Shown: positions 10,298-20,290, counted from the first letter of the stretch. The stretch is 64,000 nt of DNA from Limnomonas spitsbergensis (GCA_037349105.1 JAYJMM010000068.1:805001-869000), one strand, 5' to 3'. Notes: a model not told the origin generated them from the letters alone. Program-made: numbers and translations.

Positions 10298-10891
10298 TCA
10301 TCTGGTTTCTTTTCCCCTTCTCCTCCTCCGCTGGATCCTGACTCCGGGTCGCCTGAGGGGGCTGCGTCCCCCTCTTGCTGGGGTGTGGCACGTCTTACTG
10401 TCGCCCTGCTGCTTCCGGGTGCGCCTCCTGCCTCCTCGCCAACTTCTTCGCCCTCCTCCTCCTCTGAGTGGGCTTGCTGCGGTGCTGGTTTGGCACTTGC
10501 CGTTCTCCCGACCTCCCTGGCATTGCTGGCGACACCCTCTCCCGTGCCTGTGCTGACTGCTCCCTCTGGGCCTGCTCATCATGTTCCCTCTTGTCAGCGG
10601 GCTGGGGTACCGGCTGCTCCTGTCATCACGTGTCCTCGACGTGAGCTCCCTTGTCAGCCTCTGTATTTCCGCGTAAGCTGCCTTGGCGAAACGGGTCGTA
10701 ATGTTCCCGTTGGTGCTGCTTTCCTCTGGTCCCTTGATCCGGCTGAGGAGCATCAAGGGGGCGATGGTGTCGGCCTCTTCCATCTCTCGCGCCGCCTCCT
10801 GCCTGGCAATGGTCGTTGCAGTAGGTCCCGAAAGCATCCTCTTGCACTCGACTGCGGTTCTCCATGTTGGGGAGGTACTAGTGCCCTGCAA
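10298..10891 (-). pseudogene. gag region upstream of capsid, element II
   Basis: The 197-codon frame contains AREMEEADTIAPLMLLSRIKG, matched in element III by VREVEGADTIALLVYLSRVKG near 22.6 kb. It is followed by a long Arg/Gly/Ser-rich low-complexity linker. The conserved portion (about 10690-10810) is probably genuine gag; the basic linker is poorly conserved and partly out of frame. Confidence 0.5.
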
Positions 10892-10976
10892 CCTCCTGAA
10901 AGATCTTCTTGGCCGTGACTGCCCCTTTCGACTGGCCCCACCTTGCCTCTTCCGCCTTTATCGGCAATCTGCTTGC

Positions 10977-11606
10977 CTACGCGGTTCGTCCTGGGCGGGG
11001 GTGTGCACTTCCGGCCGCTCCAACCTGTGGTTGGTATGTCCAGTTGTTGACCGCCATTGATCCAGCCCGGTACACCATGTTGATGGCTGTGTCCACCATA
11101 TACCTTTGTCGGTGTTGTTGGGTGTCATGGTACGCGCGGGTTCTTCTGGCCGGCCTGTTCTCCTTGCCACATGCTTCATGTCTTGGGGCTTCTCCTGCGC
11201 CGCCACGGCCTACCTCGCTTGCCTTGTGGCTTGCCGCGGCTGTCCATCGTGCCGTTGCCTCACCAAGATCTTCTTCTCTGTCGGCCGTGGGCCCTTCGCT
11301 GGCGGCGTTGGTGGTCCACGTGATTTTCTCTTGGTTGGCATCTCCCAATGGCTTCATGGTGGCAGGTGTTGGCGTGTCGGGCTGGGCCCTGAATCCCGTT
11401 GTCGCGCATGTTTGCTTGGCATGTGCTCCCGGTGCTCTGGATGGCCCAGCTTGTGCTTGTTCCCTGCTTTTTAGGAGCTTCTGCCTAACACCCCGTCGGC
11501 CGCTCTTGCCTGCTCCTCCTGGTCTTGGCTGTATCGTGGTCCGTAGGCGGCTGTTGGTCTGACTTCTTGCAACGTTGGTATTTATGCTTGTCAAGATGCA
11601 CAACAT
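10977..11606 (-). CDS. gag N-terminal region, element II
   Basis: A 209-codon open frame is rich in Ala, Thr and Arg and ends with YMVDTAINMVYRAGSMAVNN-type sequence that leads towards the conserved gag segment downstream. No family domain is recognised. Being upstream of capsid on the same strand, it is taken as the N-terminus of gag. A shadow frame on the plus strand (10909-11562) is Leu/Cys-rich and considered spurious. Confidence 0.35.
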   Translation of the reverse strand: MLCILTSINTNVARSQTNSRLRTTIQPRPGGAGKSGRRGVRQKLLKSREQAQAGPSRAPGAHAKQTCATTGFRAQPDTPTPATMKPLGDANQEKITWTTNAASEGPTADREEDLGEATARWTAAASHKASEVGRGGAGEAPRHEACGKENRPARRTRAYHDTQQHRQRYMVDTAINMVYRAGSMAVNNWTYQPQVGAAGSAHPRPGRTA

Positions 11607-12460
11607 ACTGCACCTCGCCCGGTCACGCCCGGAGCATCATTGACTAGCCGTTTACTTTCACGAAATGTTGTATGTTTGACACGTTTCACAGGAGGTGGGA
11701 AACCGATTGGGCATCATCCGTGGATGGAATATATTATGCTTGTGTTTTTTGTACGAGCGAAATGCCATATCCAATATCAAAGCCATTTCCAAGCAAGGCA
11801 GTTTCATTGTTGAGGGTCTGTCACGCCACTGCAAATTTGCAGGAACAAGTTTTCTCTGCATTTTGCTGAGACATTTGCTTTCCACTTCCGCCCCAGAAGG
11901 GGGCACATTGCTTAGCACAAGCTAACATCAATAACAAACATATTCACTTGCTCCTTCAATGGGGCTGTGTTTTTCAAAAAGAGGGTACCCCACGGCTTCA
12001 AAATTCGTACTCTTCGAAATTAATGGCTTGGGTCCATGTGCGTGAGGAGGCAAGCACCTTATTTGAGGATGGCATGAAACCACCACGTATTGTAGGTTTA
12101 CATGCGACAATGTTAGGATGTCTATATTATGTCATGTTTCAAAATAGAAACAACCATGGGGTTCTTCGCTCGTCTTCCAGGACTCTCGCTACGCGTCTAG
12201 GCACTGAAATGTCGTACTCCGGATATCGCTCATAACACATTTGTTACCGTCGGTCGGGGTCGAAATCTTCACCTTCGACTATTCGTTCATGGCGCGCTTT
12301 GCTTCTTTCCATTAAGTCTTTTTTTCTCTAGGCACAATCTTTTTAGTGTTTCTCCAAAGGTGAGCCATGTTGAATTGTTATGAACGTGGCGACGCCGCTT
12401 GCCACAAGCCCGATGTCATAAGATGATGTTGAGCATCCCGCTGAGGAGTACTAAACGCGT
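11607..12460. other. Low-GC spacer without a recognised gene
   Basis: This is visibly more AT-rich than the flanking elements. Small plus-strand frames (11695-11925, 11948-12235) have ordinary amino-acid composition but no domain that I recognise. It could be host intergenic DNA between nested elements. Confidence 0.4.
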
Positions 12461-12985
12461 TTGGGGGAAGTGCGGGTGGCGGAAAAAACGGACGAGGCGC
12501 AAGCGCCAGCGGTCGGGGGAGTCAACCGAGATATATGGAGGGACACGGCAGCCATGAAACAACTGCAGACTGGAGTGACGGGGGGCCTATCTATGGCACA
12601 AATACCCAGAGTAGCCCGGAGGATCATCCCGTACAGACAGTGCACGATGGGACAAGGAGGGCTCGTTCGGACCATGCCAAACGAAAAAAAATACGCAGTG
12701 CCTAGGGTCGAGGACATGGCTCCCATCATCAAAGTAGCCGACGCAAAGACAAGGCATATCGGGATCTGTCACACATGCCACATGCTCATGCAACAACACC
12801 GGTGGGCGGGGATGCAAGCTGATATGCAAGCAGAGGTGGTAAGATGCGAAATATGTGACATGGTGAATAGGACGTCCTTCGGGGCCATGCACCCGAGCAT
12901 GCACTCCTCGTCGATATAGGGGCTATTATATCAGTGTGGAGTCGACATGTGCGGCCTAGGGGTCGCGACAAATACCTATTCATTT
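12461..12985 (+). pseudogene. Ty3/gypsy integrase fragment (zinc-binding domain and start of core)
   Basis: The sequence AVPRVEDMAPIIKVADA aligns with the array's VVPRPEDRLAVIREAHA. It is followed by a His/Cys zinc-binding module: RHIGICHTCHM with the final C-x2-C in CEICD. After a stop, frame-consistent sequence reads CGVDMCGLG, corresponding to the array's WGVDLCGPF and thus the first catalytic Asp. It stops abruptly near 12985. Plus orientation, opposite to elements II and III around it, marks it as a separate insertion remnant. Confidence 0.7.
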
Positions 12986-13149
12986 GACATGTCTTTACCC
13001 CATCAACTAATTATCAAATGGGCTTGGCGTGTGCCATTAAAATTGTATACCATGGATTCAAAATAGTGGTAAAGTAGAAATCGCCCCCACCCTATCCCGA
13101 GCCAGCACGGAAAGATTGAAGAACACGGGCATCATGCATATATGTCGCG

Positions 13150-14445
13150 CGACAACTCATTTTGCTGTGAAAAAACTGCGTGGCCCGTAAAAGGGGGTAC
13201 ACCGGACTGATAAAGGCTGACTGCAGCTTAAACACGAGTACACGCTACTTGATGTAACTGGGTATCCGGGACGCTGTTTGTAACTGTCTCGCTAACTGCT
13301 AGGCTAAGAAAGCAATGCACCTCTAGAAAGGGCCGGCTAGTAAAACGATCCGGGGATTTCCTTTGCCCGTGACCATGTTGAGAAGACTCTATACACTGCG
13401 AAAGGCACGCAGCGGCTCCTAAGGAACTTGCGGCCCCAATGGCTTTGAAAGTGCCGCAATATGCACATGTACACAACACTTGAGTCAAACGGCCAACGGC
13501 CGTAACCCTGAGTTCACCACTGTCGTGTGCTCCATCCTAAGGAAGGGGTCTTCTAACATATCATATCATCTGATTCTTCTTGTTCTGCAAAGAAAAATAG
13601 AAAGCAGGGTATGCCACCGTGTTGTCTTAGCGAGTGCCGAACCCTGATCCTGAATCTTGCTTCTGCATGTGAACGTATTCAAACCGGAAAAACATCCGCC
13701 TGTTCCAAGCGCACCGAAACCGAAGCTGTGAGACATGGGAACTTCCACATGCTCCAGGCATACTGATACCGAAACCGAAACCATAAACCGAAACTAAGAC
13801 TGAAACTGAGATTGAAATTGGACCTGACCCGAAACTGAACCTGAAATCGAAACTGAAGTTGAGACTGCAATCGAACCGAAACTCAAACTGAAACCGAAAC
13901 TCAAACTGAAACCGAAACTCAAACTGAAACCGAACTGAGGCCGACACTGGAGCCGAACCTGAAACTGAAACATTGGCCGAAACTGAAACTGAGACTGAAA
14001 CCGAATCTAGAGCCCCAGACTCAACCAGAATCCAGACCCCGAAGCCCTATCAGAATCCAGAGCCCAAGGCTCTACCAGAATCCAGAGCCCGAGGCTTTAT
14101 TATAATCCAAAGCCCGAAGCTCTTATCAGAATCCAGAGCCCGAAGCTCAAACATGAACAAGTATCTCGATCATCCGCATACTTCCATGCAAACATGTCAC
14201 GAATCCTGAATTCCACGTCCGTTCGCGTAACTGTACACCTGATGTTACTCTGCCTGTCCTATGCTCAGTCGGAAGCCTTCCCTTTTTCCATATTATGGTC
14301 AGAAGTTTTCTGGAACCTCTTGCATAAATCTAGGCACCATCCACCTAATCTTAAGCCCAGGTATTGTCCGCCCCTCCTGATCCAAGCTGTTCTCCGCCCC
14401 TCATGATCCATGTTATTGTCGGCCCCTCATGATCCAAGCTTCATT
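13150..14445 (-). repeat. Noncoding terminal module, copy 2
   Basis: It matches 5540-7150. The first block (13160-13510) has gtggcccgtaaaagggggta and cagcggctcctaaggaac, the middle is a diverged minisatellite, and the last block (14255-14445) has ctcagtcggaagccttccc and three gtccgcccctc units. It abuts the 3' end of minus-strand element III, as copy 1 abuts element II. LTR or 3' UTR is the best reading. Confidence 0.55.
13680..14165 (+). repeat. Diverged GAAACT / CCAGAGCCC minisatellite
   Basis: It starts with the same tccacatgctccaggcatac anchor as the minisatellite at 5935-6740, then degenerates to runs of gaaactgaaaccga. It then passes into repeats of the type tatcagaatccagagcccga with a period of roughly 28-30 bp. 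Open frames on either strand here are products of the repeat. Confidence 0.75.
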
Positions 14446-14685
14446 CCTCTGAACAAATCGAAAACGTGGTCCTCCTGCCTCCTAGCCTAATTGCTTCATT
14501 GTGCGACTTCGTCTGGAGCCCAGCTTGTCTGATTGGCTTATATGCAGAGGCTTCCCCTTTACTCGCTTGCTTCCTCGTACTTTTTCATCCGGTCTGTTGG
14601 TTGGTCCGTGTCTAGCCACTCGCTGAAATCTTGCGGGGGAAGTTGGGCGTGCCCCTCCGATGGCTGCCTCTCTCCCGGTAAGCTG

Positions 14686-14775
14686 TCATCTCGCCTCGTG
14701 TTGTTGGTTGCTCCGTGTGTCGCATATCAGCATCTCGTCCTCCTTGTCGGGGTGCCGGCATACCAGGCAATGCAT
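14686..14775 (-). pseudogene. PHD-finger remnant at integrase C-terminus, element III
   Basis: Reads MHCLVCRHPDKEDEMLICDT, that is C-x2-C-x11-C-D, the first half of a PHD finger. It aligns with MPCEVCHVPDRCDGMLLCDF of the complete finger at 26809-26943. The second half is lost before a stop. It lies downstream of the integrase tail, the same order as in element E. PHD fingers commonly read histone H3 tails; here the fold cannot form. Confidence 0.6.
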
Positions 14776-14804
14776 CTCCTTATTGGGCTTGGCTGAGGAT
14801 ACGT

Positions 14805-15740
14805 CTATATCCCCGATGAAGTCTGGCAGGTGGCAAGGCGCGCAATTGGTGGAGTTGACCGTGATGGTCTTACCGTCCGATCCCCTTCAGCAGCAATGCC
14901 CCTAGCCTTGCGATGGTCCTGACCCGCAGGATCTCCGAGCTGGCTGCGGTATCCAAGGATCGTACGCCCGAGCTTTGCTGCACATATACGAAGCCTCCCG
15001 GCTGGAACTTCCGCAAGCTTGGCACGTACCCTCCTCCCTGATGCGCGCATACCGGAGCTGTTCGCGGTGCTGGGCGACGCGGAGGTTGTTGCCCTCAATT
15101 GGGTGGGCCACTTTTATTAGCCGTGCCGCCCGCTCCGCCAGCATAAATGCCGCTGTTTTAAGGTCCGACATATCGATGTTTTGGAGGAGCATATTGGCTG
15201 TTTGACAAAATTATGGGCATTGTTCCGTACAGCATGTAGTGCGGGGACATCTTGGTCGACTGTTGGGGTTGGCTGCTACCCCAGCCCGATCCACGGCACC
15301 TCCTTGTACCACGTGGCTTTGTGGCTCCATCGACCTCGTAGCAATTCTTCAGGGCTGTCTTGAGTGCAGTGGCGCAACGCTTCGCCACGCCGTTCGCCTG
15401 CGGGTTGTTGGGCGACATGGCTTTATGGTCGACGAATGTGTCCAACAGCATGTCCTGGAATTCTCCCTATAATTCTGCTACCTTATCTGTCAGCACCTCT
15501 GCGCATCCTCCGAACCGCGACATGACATTCTGGAAGAATGCATGCGCCGTCATCTAGGAGGGGATGGGTATGAGCACGACCCACTTGGAGTAGTGCTCGA
15601 TGAAGACCATGACGTACTTATTGCTTCCGACTGTGGTGTTGGATGGTCCGCACATGTCCACTCCCCAGCGGTAGAAGAGCCCATCGACGGGGAGCGAGTG
15701 CAATTCTTCTAGCATGACGTTGAACGACGCCATGCCGACC
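14805..15740 (-). pseudogene. Ty3/gypsy integrase core and tail, element III
   Basis: From 15740 downward: FYRWGVDMCGP (first catalytic Asp), KYVMVFIEHYSKWVVLIPIPS then a stop, and EVLTDKVAEL (second Asp). Next is GEFQDMLLDTFVDHKAM and PQANGVAKRCATALK, where the array has PQADGLSERAVQTLK, so the catalytic Glu is replaced by Lys. The tail has STKMSPHYMLYG and a LRYARIREEG segment. At least two in-frame stops are present (one replacing Lys, one Gln of the array copy). Inactive remnant. Confidence 0.75.
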
Positions 15741-15743
15741 CGG

Positions 15744-15960
15744 TCACATATCTCGCATCTTCACATCTGCCTTCACACCTGCCCGCATGCCAGTCCACCA
15801 AAGGTGGTGCATGAACATGTGGCACGTGCGGTGGACGCCGAAGTGCCATGTCCTAGCATGGGCCTTCTGTATAATAGCTATCCGGTCCTCGACCCTGGGC
15901 ACCACGCACCTTTGTTCGTCTGACATGGTACGGACGCGTCCTCCTCCTCCCAGTGGGCAC
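15744..15960 (-). pseudogene. Integrase zinc-binding domain, element III
   Basis: The frame 15744-15926 contains CVVPRVEDRIAIIQKAHA followed by TWHFGVHRTCHM, matching the array's CVVPRPEDRLAVIREAHA and TGHFGSHRTAVM. The H-x3-H pair is present. The distal C-x2-C pair has decayed (VKMRDM). It leads into the core domain at 15740 after a frameshift. Confidence 0.65.
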
Positions 15961-16316
15961 CATGCATAATTGCGTATGGCGCGATCCTCTTGGCGGCCCT
16001 ACATGCTTCTCTTGCCGACAGCCCATTGGCCTATCCTTGATGCAACAAATGCATGGCCGCCGCGTCCCTTCATATGTCCCTGCTGATTTACCTGGCCGAT
16101 GAGTCCTGTGCGGCGTCCGCTTCCTCCCCGAGGTGCGTGATGTAAACCGTTGCGGGGTGCTCGACCCCGTCCTCCAGCCGCGTCTTGGGCTGGCGCTCTG
16201 GCTGATCCCAGCACATGCAAGACAAGGGTCGCATTGGTGTGTTTGTGTGGGTGTGGGTGTGGGAAGGGGGATGCCAATGTCATGGCTGTTATGATACATG
16301 CTTCCATGGCCCATCC

Positions 16317-16862
16317 TTACATGCATCTTCCTAGGGCCTGCCTTCTCTGCGCGTTTGTGCAGCCCATCCCAGCCGTGGGGCGCACTGATGACGGCGTGGT
16401 CGCAGATGACGGCGTGGTCCTTTGGTGTGGCATACTAGGCTGACACGTTCTCAATGAGTTAGGCTGGCAGGTTTTTGGGCTGTAGGCATTGGAGCTCCTC
16501 AGCAACCATACCAGCGGGTATAATGACAAATTGCGCTCTCCCTCTAGCCCATGGAGTGTGCCTCCGCGTGACAAGTCTTGGCATTCCCAACCCACGACCA
16601 TCATCCAGCGCAGGCGCCGGCCCTGACGAAGTCATTCCCGGTTATATGATATACATTACAGGGAACCGTGGTGAAGGCAGTGGCCACCGCCTCGTGTGAC
16701 AGGAGCGCTGTGTACGTGGTCATGAGGTGCAAAATGTGGGCTCATGCCATCCGGACCACCATTGGGTCGATGTCTGAGTAGATGTACTTGTGGACCTTGA
16801 TGCCTGCCTTAAACACCATCTAGAGCCCCGCCCAGAGCCATCCAAATGGTTCGAACATGAAG
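16317..16862 (-). pseudogene. Retroelement cytosine-5 DNA methyltransferase (DNMT3/DRM-like), element III
   Basis: From 16862 downward: motif I region FGWLWAGL followed by a stop, MVFKAGIKVHKYIYSDIDP (motif II with acidic residues), and a region aligning with the array's VQVHMQFLVLLPATAF. After a frameshift comes VVGWECQDLSRGG with the catalytic-loop Cys (motif IV), then LIENV (motif VI) in another frame. The array copies have the same order and the same EC in place of the usual PC. C-terminal motifs are mostly lost, though RRQALGRCM remains at 16317-16343. Placement directly upstream of integrase equals that in the array, so DNMT acquisition predates the split of these elements. Confidence 0.75.
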
Positions 16863-16879
16863 AATCAATATCTTCGCAT

Positions 16880-17310
16880 GGCTAGCTACGCGGTGGGTTT
16901 GATGCGGGACGTGTTGGTGACCCCGCTGGCCATGGGTATGTTCAATGTGTCGTTGGGGCTAGCCAAGGTCATGCCGGGGGAAATGCGTCGCAGGGCTGGG
17001 TTGACAAGTTAAGAGGCAGACCCAGCAGCACACGCCGCTCTCATGTCCAGCCACTGTGCCCTTGCCACTGCAGGAGATGCGTGCACGGGCAGCGAGGAGG
17101 TGGCAGCCAAGTACATGACGTGCTTGGGGGAGTTTGCGACCGCAAATGGAGCAGATGCGGCGCATGAGCCAGGGGGTAAGCCGGGGTCAGGACATGACAC
17201 GGCAATAGGCGATGACAGCGATAGTGACGAGGAGGGGTCGCCCCCTATTCACTCCAATGGGCCCGCGGCCGAACCCGAAAGCGGCGACGTTCCTGTTTTG
17301 ACTGAGCTTG
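16880..17310 (+). pseudogene. DNMT C-terminus and DNMT-integrase linker, inverted fragment
   Basis: On the plus strand, NVSLGLAKVMPGEMRRRAGL aligns with the array's NVALEVAKITPGEVTRRARL (DNMT C-terminus). A TAA and then CALATAGDACTGSEEVAAKY follow, aligning with VAVATAGKACSGEGEVAATY of the linker before integrase, and then an Asp/Glu-rich stretch. It points opposite to the DNMT half immediately beside it (16317-16862), so an inversion or independent insertion joined two DNMT pieces head to head near 16870. The TAA occupies nearly the same position as the DNMT stop in the array. Confidence 0.65.
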
Positions 17311-17732
17311 TCTTCGCCCTTGTTATTGATGGTGGCGCGGTTCTGGGACCGGCCTTTCCACATCTCGTGTGGCTGCGGTGGTACGCACTCAAGGCACGCC
17401 CATCTTGTTTGCAGGGCTCTCCCGTACAGCTCGATCCTTGGGACCAACTTGAACCTCTTGCACTTGTGGCACGCGGCTACGAGATGGCTGTCCACTATGC
17501 CGAACTCCGAGTCACTCATGCCCTCTCTTGCCTCTAGGGCGAGCATGACGATGGTGCATATTTTTCCTCTCCATTCCCATGGCGGGAGGGCACGCATCCT
17601 GACCTGCATTTCCCTCAACGATCCGTTGTACTCTGCCCCGGCTGCTGACTCCTCCCTTGAGTCTTGCCCACTCGTGCTCGTAGCACCGATCGTAGCCCAC
17701 GGCGCGCATGTTGACGCACCTTCCGAATCCAC
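17187..17732 (-). CDS. CW-like zinc module protein segment, element III
   Basis: This 182-codon frame contains AACHKCKRFKLVPRIELYG...TRWACLECVPP, a C-x2-C-x21-C-x2-C module with Trp just before the second pair. CW-type zinc fingers, which bind methylated H3K4, share the CxxC...WxC arrangement, but the exact spacing of the last ligand differs, so the label is tentative. It lies between the protease and DNMT regions where RT would be expected. Its low-coordinate end overlaps the plus-strand fragment, so the true boundary is near 17310. Confidence 0.4.
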   Translation of the reverse strand: MDSEGASTCAPWATIGATSTSGQDSREESAAGAEYNGSLREMQVRMRALPPWEWRGKICTIVMLALEAREGMSDSEFGIVDSHLVAACHKCKRFKLVPRIELYGRALQTRWACLECVPPQPHEMWKGRSQNRATINNKGEDKLSQNRNVAAFGFGRGPIGVNRGRPLLVTIAVIAYCRVMS

Positions 17733-18251
17733 ACCTTAACTCCAGCGCGTCCCTTCCGTTGGGTGCGTGCCTGATGTACCTGCCTTACCCGCCCCCCTGA
17801 TGCTGCTCGGTCGTTGCTTGGCTGTACCCTGTTGGGGGGGGCAGTTGTTGCTGGGCTGCCCTACTCCGGCTGTGCTCCCTGCTGGGCCTTCCTCTTATGT
17901 TAATGACGCGGCGGGAGCCTGCCCTCTGGGGTTGGGCGAGCATTTTTCCAACGCCGCCTCGAGTATGCCCATGACCACCACGCCCCGCTGGGAGGTGACG
18001 CAGTGCGCCGGTGGGGGTGGCGTGGCGGGTGCCTCCTCCCGTATGGCTGCGCATTGGTCTCAACATTCCTCCTGAGGCCCCACCGGGTCCTTCCTGGATT
18101 CTGGTTCGGGCGCTGCCCGTCCGGCAAGGAGGAAGCACGCGTGCTCCCATGAAGCGTCGCAGCGTGGAAAATGGGTGTGCTGCTCGTTGCTGGGTCCCGG
18201 TGCGGGCTCCTGCACTTTCTGCCAGGTGACTTCCTCCTCCAGCCATGCCTC
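17733..18251. other. Low-complexity Arg/Gly/Pro-rich stretch, no domain
   Basis: Overlapping minus-strand frames (17785-18336, 17900-18301) are Arg/Gly/Gln-rich with no motif. It is probably a linker within the element III polyprotein, degraded. RT motifs were looked for on both strands and not found. Confidence 0.4.
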
Positions 18252-18593
18252 TCATTCCGCGTCCGAGAGGAACCTGGTTTGTAGATGCTGGAAGCGTCCA
18301 TAAGGGCTGTCTGGTACGTGGCCAGCCGCTGTCCATGCCCTGAGTTCCTCCATCGTGATGCTATGCTGTCTTGTCGGTCCTACCACTCCGGCCTCTTGGC
18401 AATCTTGGCAGAACCATTGTGGTCCGAGGAGGAGGTATCTGTCAGAGAACTCGACTGCCCGCCCACAGCATCCGCATGCCTGGAAGGCGACGGTCTTGTT
18501 GTCCAGCCAGAACCCTGCTCGCTCCGGCAGTTGGTAGTGCCACCTGACCTCAAAGACATCCTTCGTCGCCATTTTACGCAGCATTAGCTCCAA
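18252..18593 (-). CDS. Second CxxC...CxxC zinc module, element III
   Basis: This 113-codon frame contains ACGCCGRAVEFSDRYLLLG followed by PQWFCQDCQE, a C-x2-C-x18-C-x2-C module with aromatic residues before the second pair. It resembles the module at 17.3-17.55 kb in layout, suggesting a duplicated treble-clef or CW-like fold. The flanks are ordinary mixed sequence (KDVFEVRWHYQLPERAGFWL), more gene-like than the surrounding low-complexity DNA. Function unknown; nucleic-acid or histone binding is a guess. Confidence 0.4.
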   Translation of the reverse strand: MELMLRKMATKDVFEVRWHYQLPERAGFWLDNKTVAFQACGCCGRAVEFSDRYLLLGPQWFCQDCQEAGVVGPTRQHSITMEELRAWTAAGHVPDSPYGRFQHLQTRFLSDAE

Positions 18594-18617
18594 TCCCGGC
18601 TGTGGGCAGTCGTTCGG

Positions 18618-19392
18618 TCATGGGTTAAGCGGGCTCTCTGCCGCCCTTTGCCGTACATTGCTCCAGAAGGTGGCAATTGGATCGTGGCACCATGATGTTC
18701 TCCTGCTTTCGACCTCCTTACGTACGTGCGTGCAGCAGTAGCCGACGCCTTTCATCATGGGCCGTGCGCACATGGCGACACCACACCCTTTGCTCCATGG
18801 TGGCCCTCCTGCAGGTTCTCTGCACCTCCGATTGCCTCTCGCGCCCTTTTCTGCCCCTGACTGAGTTCCATGCCGTGCTAGTAGTGAGGCTGGCAGGCTG
18901 GGGGCTCCTCTCCCTTCCTCGTGGGCCAACGCGGAGGGGCAAGCACAAGGGGTTAGGTGGTGTCTTATTCCCGACTGCTCTTGTGGGTGAAGAGTGAGGG
19001 ACCCCTTGGCCGACAATGTGCCGTCGTATTTGAAGAATCGGATGTTCCCGCATAGGTGTTCGAAGACGTCGTCCTTAGCGTCGATAACCCGGACGAGTGC
19101 TTTGTATATGATCGCATTCGGGCGGCCGTACCCATACACGATGTCGACGAGTAGAATACCTCGCAATTTAGTGCCCCCCCCCTGTTGTTCGCACAACCTC
19201 CTCGGAACGGTATATCTTTGCCCCCATGTTGACTACCTTTCTTGCGGTCTCTAGAGGGACCATGTGGCAGGTGCATGTTGTGTCCATAAGTGCTAACCGC
19301 GAGTACCATTGTGTGTTGCCAACATGGAGCCCCATGCTGCCAACATGCATGGAGCCACATGATGTCCTCCGGGCGCCCCTTGGGGTTCTCAA
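18618..19392 (-). pseudogene. Aspartic protease (retropepsin)-like segment, element III
   Basis: Frame 19168-19392 ends with SRLALMDTTCTCHMVPLETA: hydrophobic residues then D-T-T, the position of the D-T/S-G active-site triplet, with Gly replaced by Thr. Downstream, after a frameshift, frame 18618-19196 has KLRGILLVDIVYGYGRPNAI and a GNIRFFKYDGTLS stretch resembling the second half of retropepsins. It lies between gag and the pol remnants, as expected. Active-site substitution and frameshift make it inactive. No protease was identified in the array units. Confidence 0.45.
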
Positions 19393-20290
19393 AGTATTGC
19401 ATCATTGTTCCATTAATGGCTGAGATGGCCCGAGCAATCTCTGGTGCGCGAAGGTTGTGCACTCCGACCCCCATTGGTTGACTGTACTCCTCTTTTGTCG
19501 GTTCCGTTGATACATTGGCTAGTATGAGGGCAGCCTCCTGATCCCTGGCGATGTCCTTTGTCGCGCGGGGCCTTGTGGTGCTCCACTCTTCCCTTCTGGC
19601 AACGGCCATGTTGGGGACGTGTTGTATGTATACCCGACCTACCACGATAGCGCATGTCCCGGCCATACTGCTGCTGCAGGTGCCCGTCTTTGTCATCCCT
19701 CCTTTGGCCTTGCGCCCTATGTCCTTCTTCATGCGGCCTTGGGGGCGCCTGCCCGTGTCGCTCCTGGCCATTCTGGTGGCCTGTGCCTTGTTAAGGTCCC
19801 CTTTCGTACTGCCTATGCGGCTGAGGCATCTGGTGCTGATGGTGTTGCCTTTGCGTTTGTTGGCCTGAGTTACAATATGGCTGGCTTTGCCCTCCGCTGT
19901 CTGACCTCCCTTGGCCGCGCTGGTTCTGGCCTTGGTCCTCCTAGTACAGGCGGTGCCGCCCTTGATCTTGTTGACCCTGGTCCTACCGTGGTGGCCCTTG
20001 TTCGTCGCCACCCGGCCGCCCTTGGCCAAGTTGGTTCTGGCTTTGATCCTCCTGGTACGGCCGATAATGTCCTTGGTCCGACTGGCCTTGCCATCCTCCG
20101 CCGCGCCTTGCCTGGCCGCCGAGGTTGCCACTGCTCTGCTTGTCTGTGTGCCTTTGTTCGTGCTTTCGCGGCTGCCTCTGGTCGCCTGGTTGCCCTGGTG
20201 CCCACTTGGGTGTCGGGCGCTTGGGGACAGGGCTCTGCCATCTTTCCTTGTATGGCACGGTCGGGCTATCTCTCTGGAAGTGTCCCTCTT
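19393..20290 (-). pseudogene. gag nucleocapsid tail, element III
   Basis: It starts at the LTR boundary with the KEGHFQRDSP remnant of the zinc knuckle, continues through basic Gln/Gly/Arg-rich sequence (DQGHYRPYQEDQSQ) equivalent to 8.3-9.3 kb, then through NPKGRPEDIMWLHA towards protease. One frame on this strand is open for 443 codons (18965-20296), but the gag-like segments switch frame inside it. The apparent first knuckle Cys at the start is contributed by the inserted LTR. Confidence 0.5.

Larger units (their letters stand above)
7151..11606 (-). mobile_element. Minus-strand Ty3/gypsy-like remnant II, mainly gag
   Basis: Read from high to low coordinate it carries a gag N-terminal region, capsid-like segment, degenerate zinc knuckle, Gln/Arg-rich tail, and then an AT-hook-bearing end. 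Capsid and knuckle segments match those of element III (20-22.6 kb). RT, RNase H, DNMT and integrase are missing between about 8270 and 8200, so most of pol was lost by internal deletion or never present. The terminal module at 5540-7150 abuts its 3' side. Confidence 0.6.
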
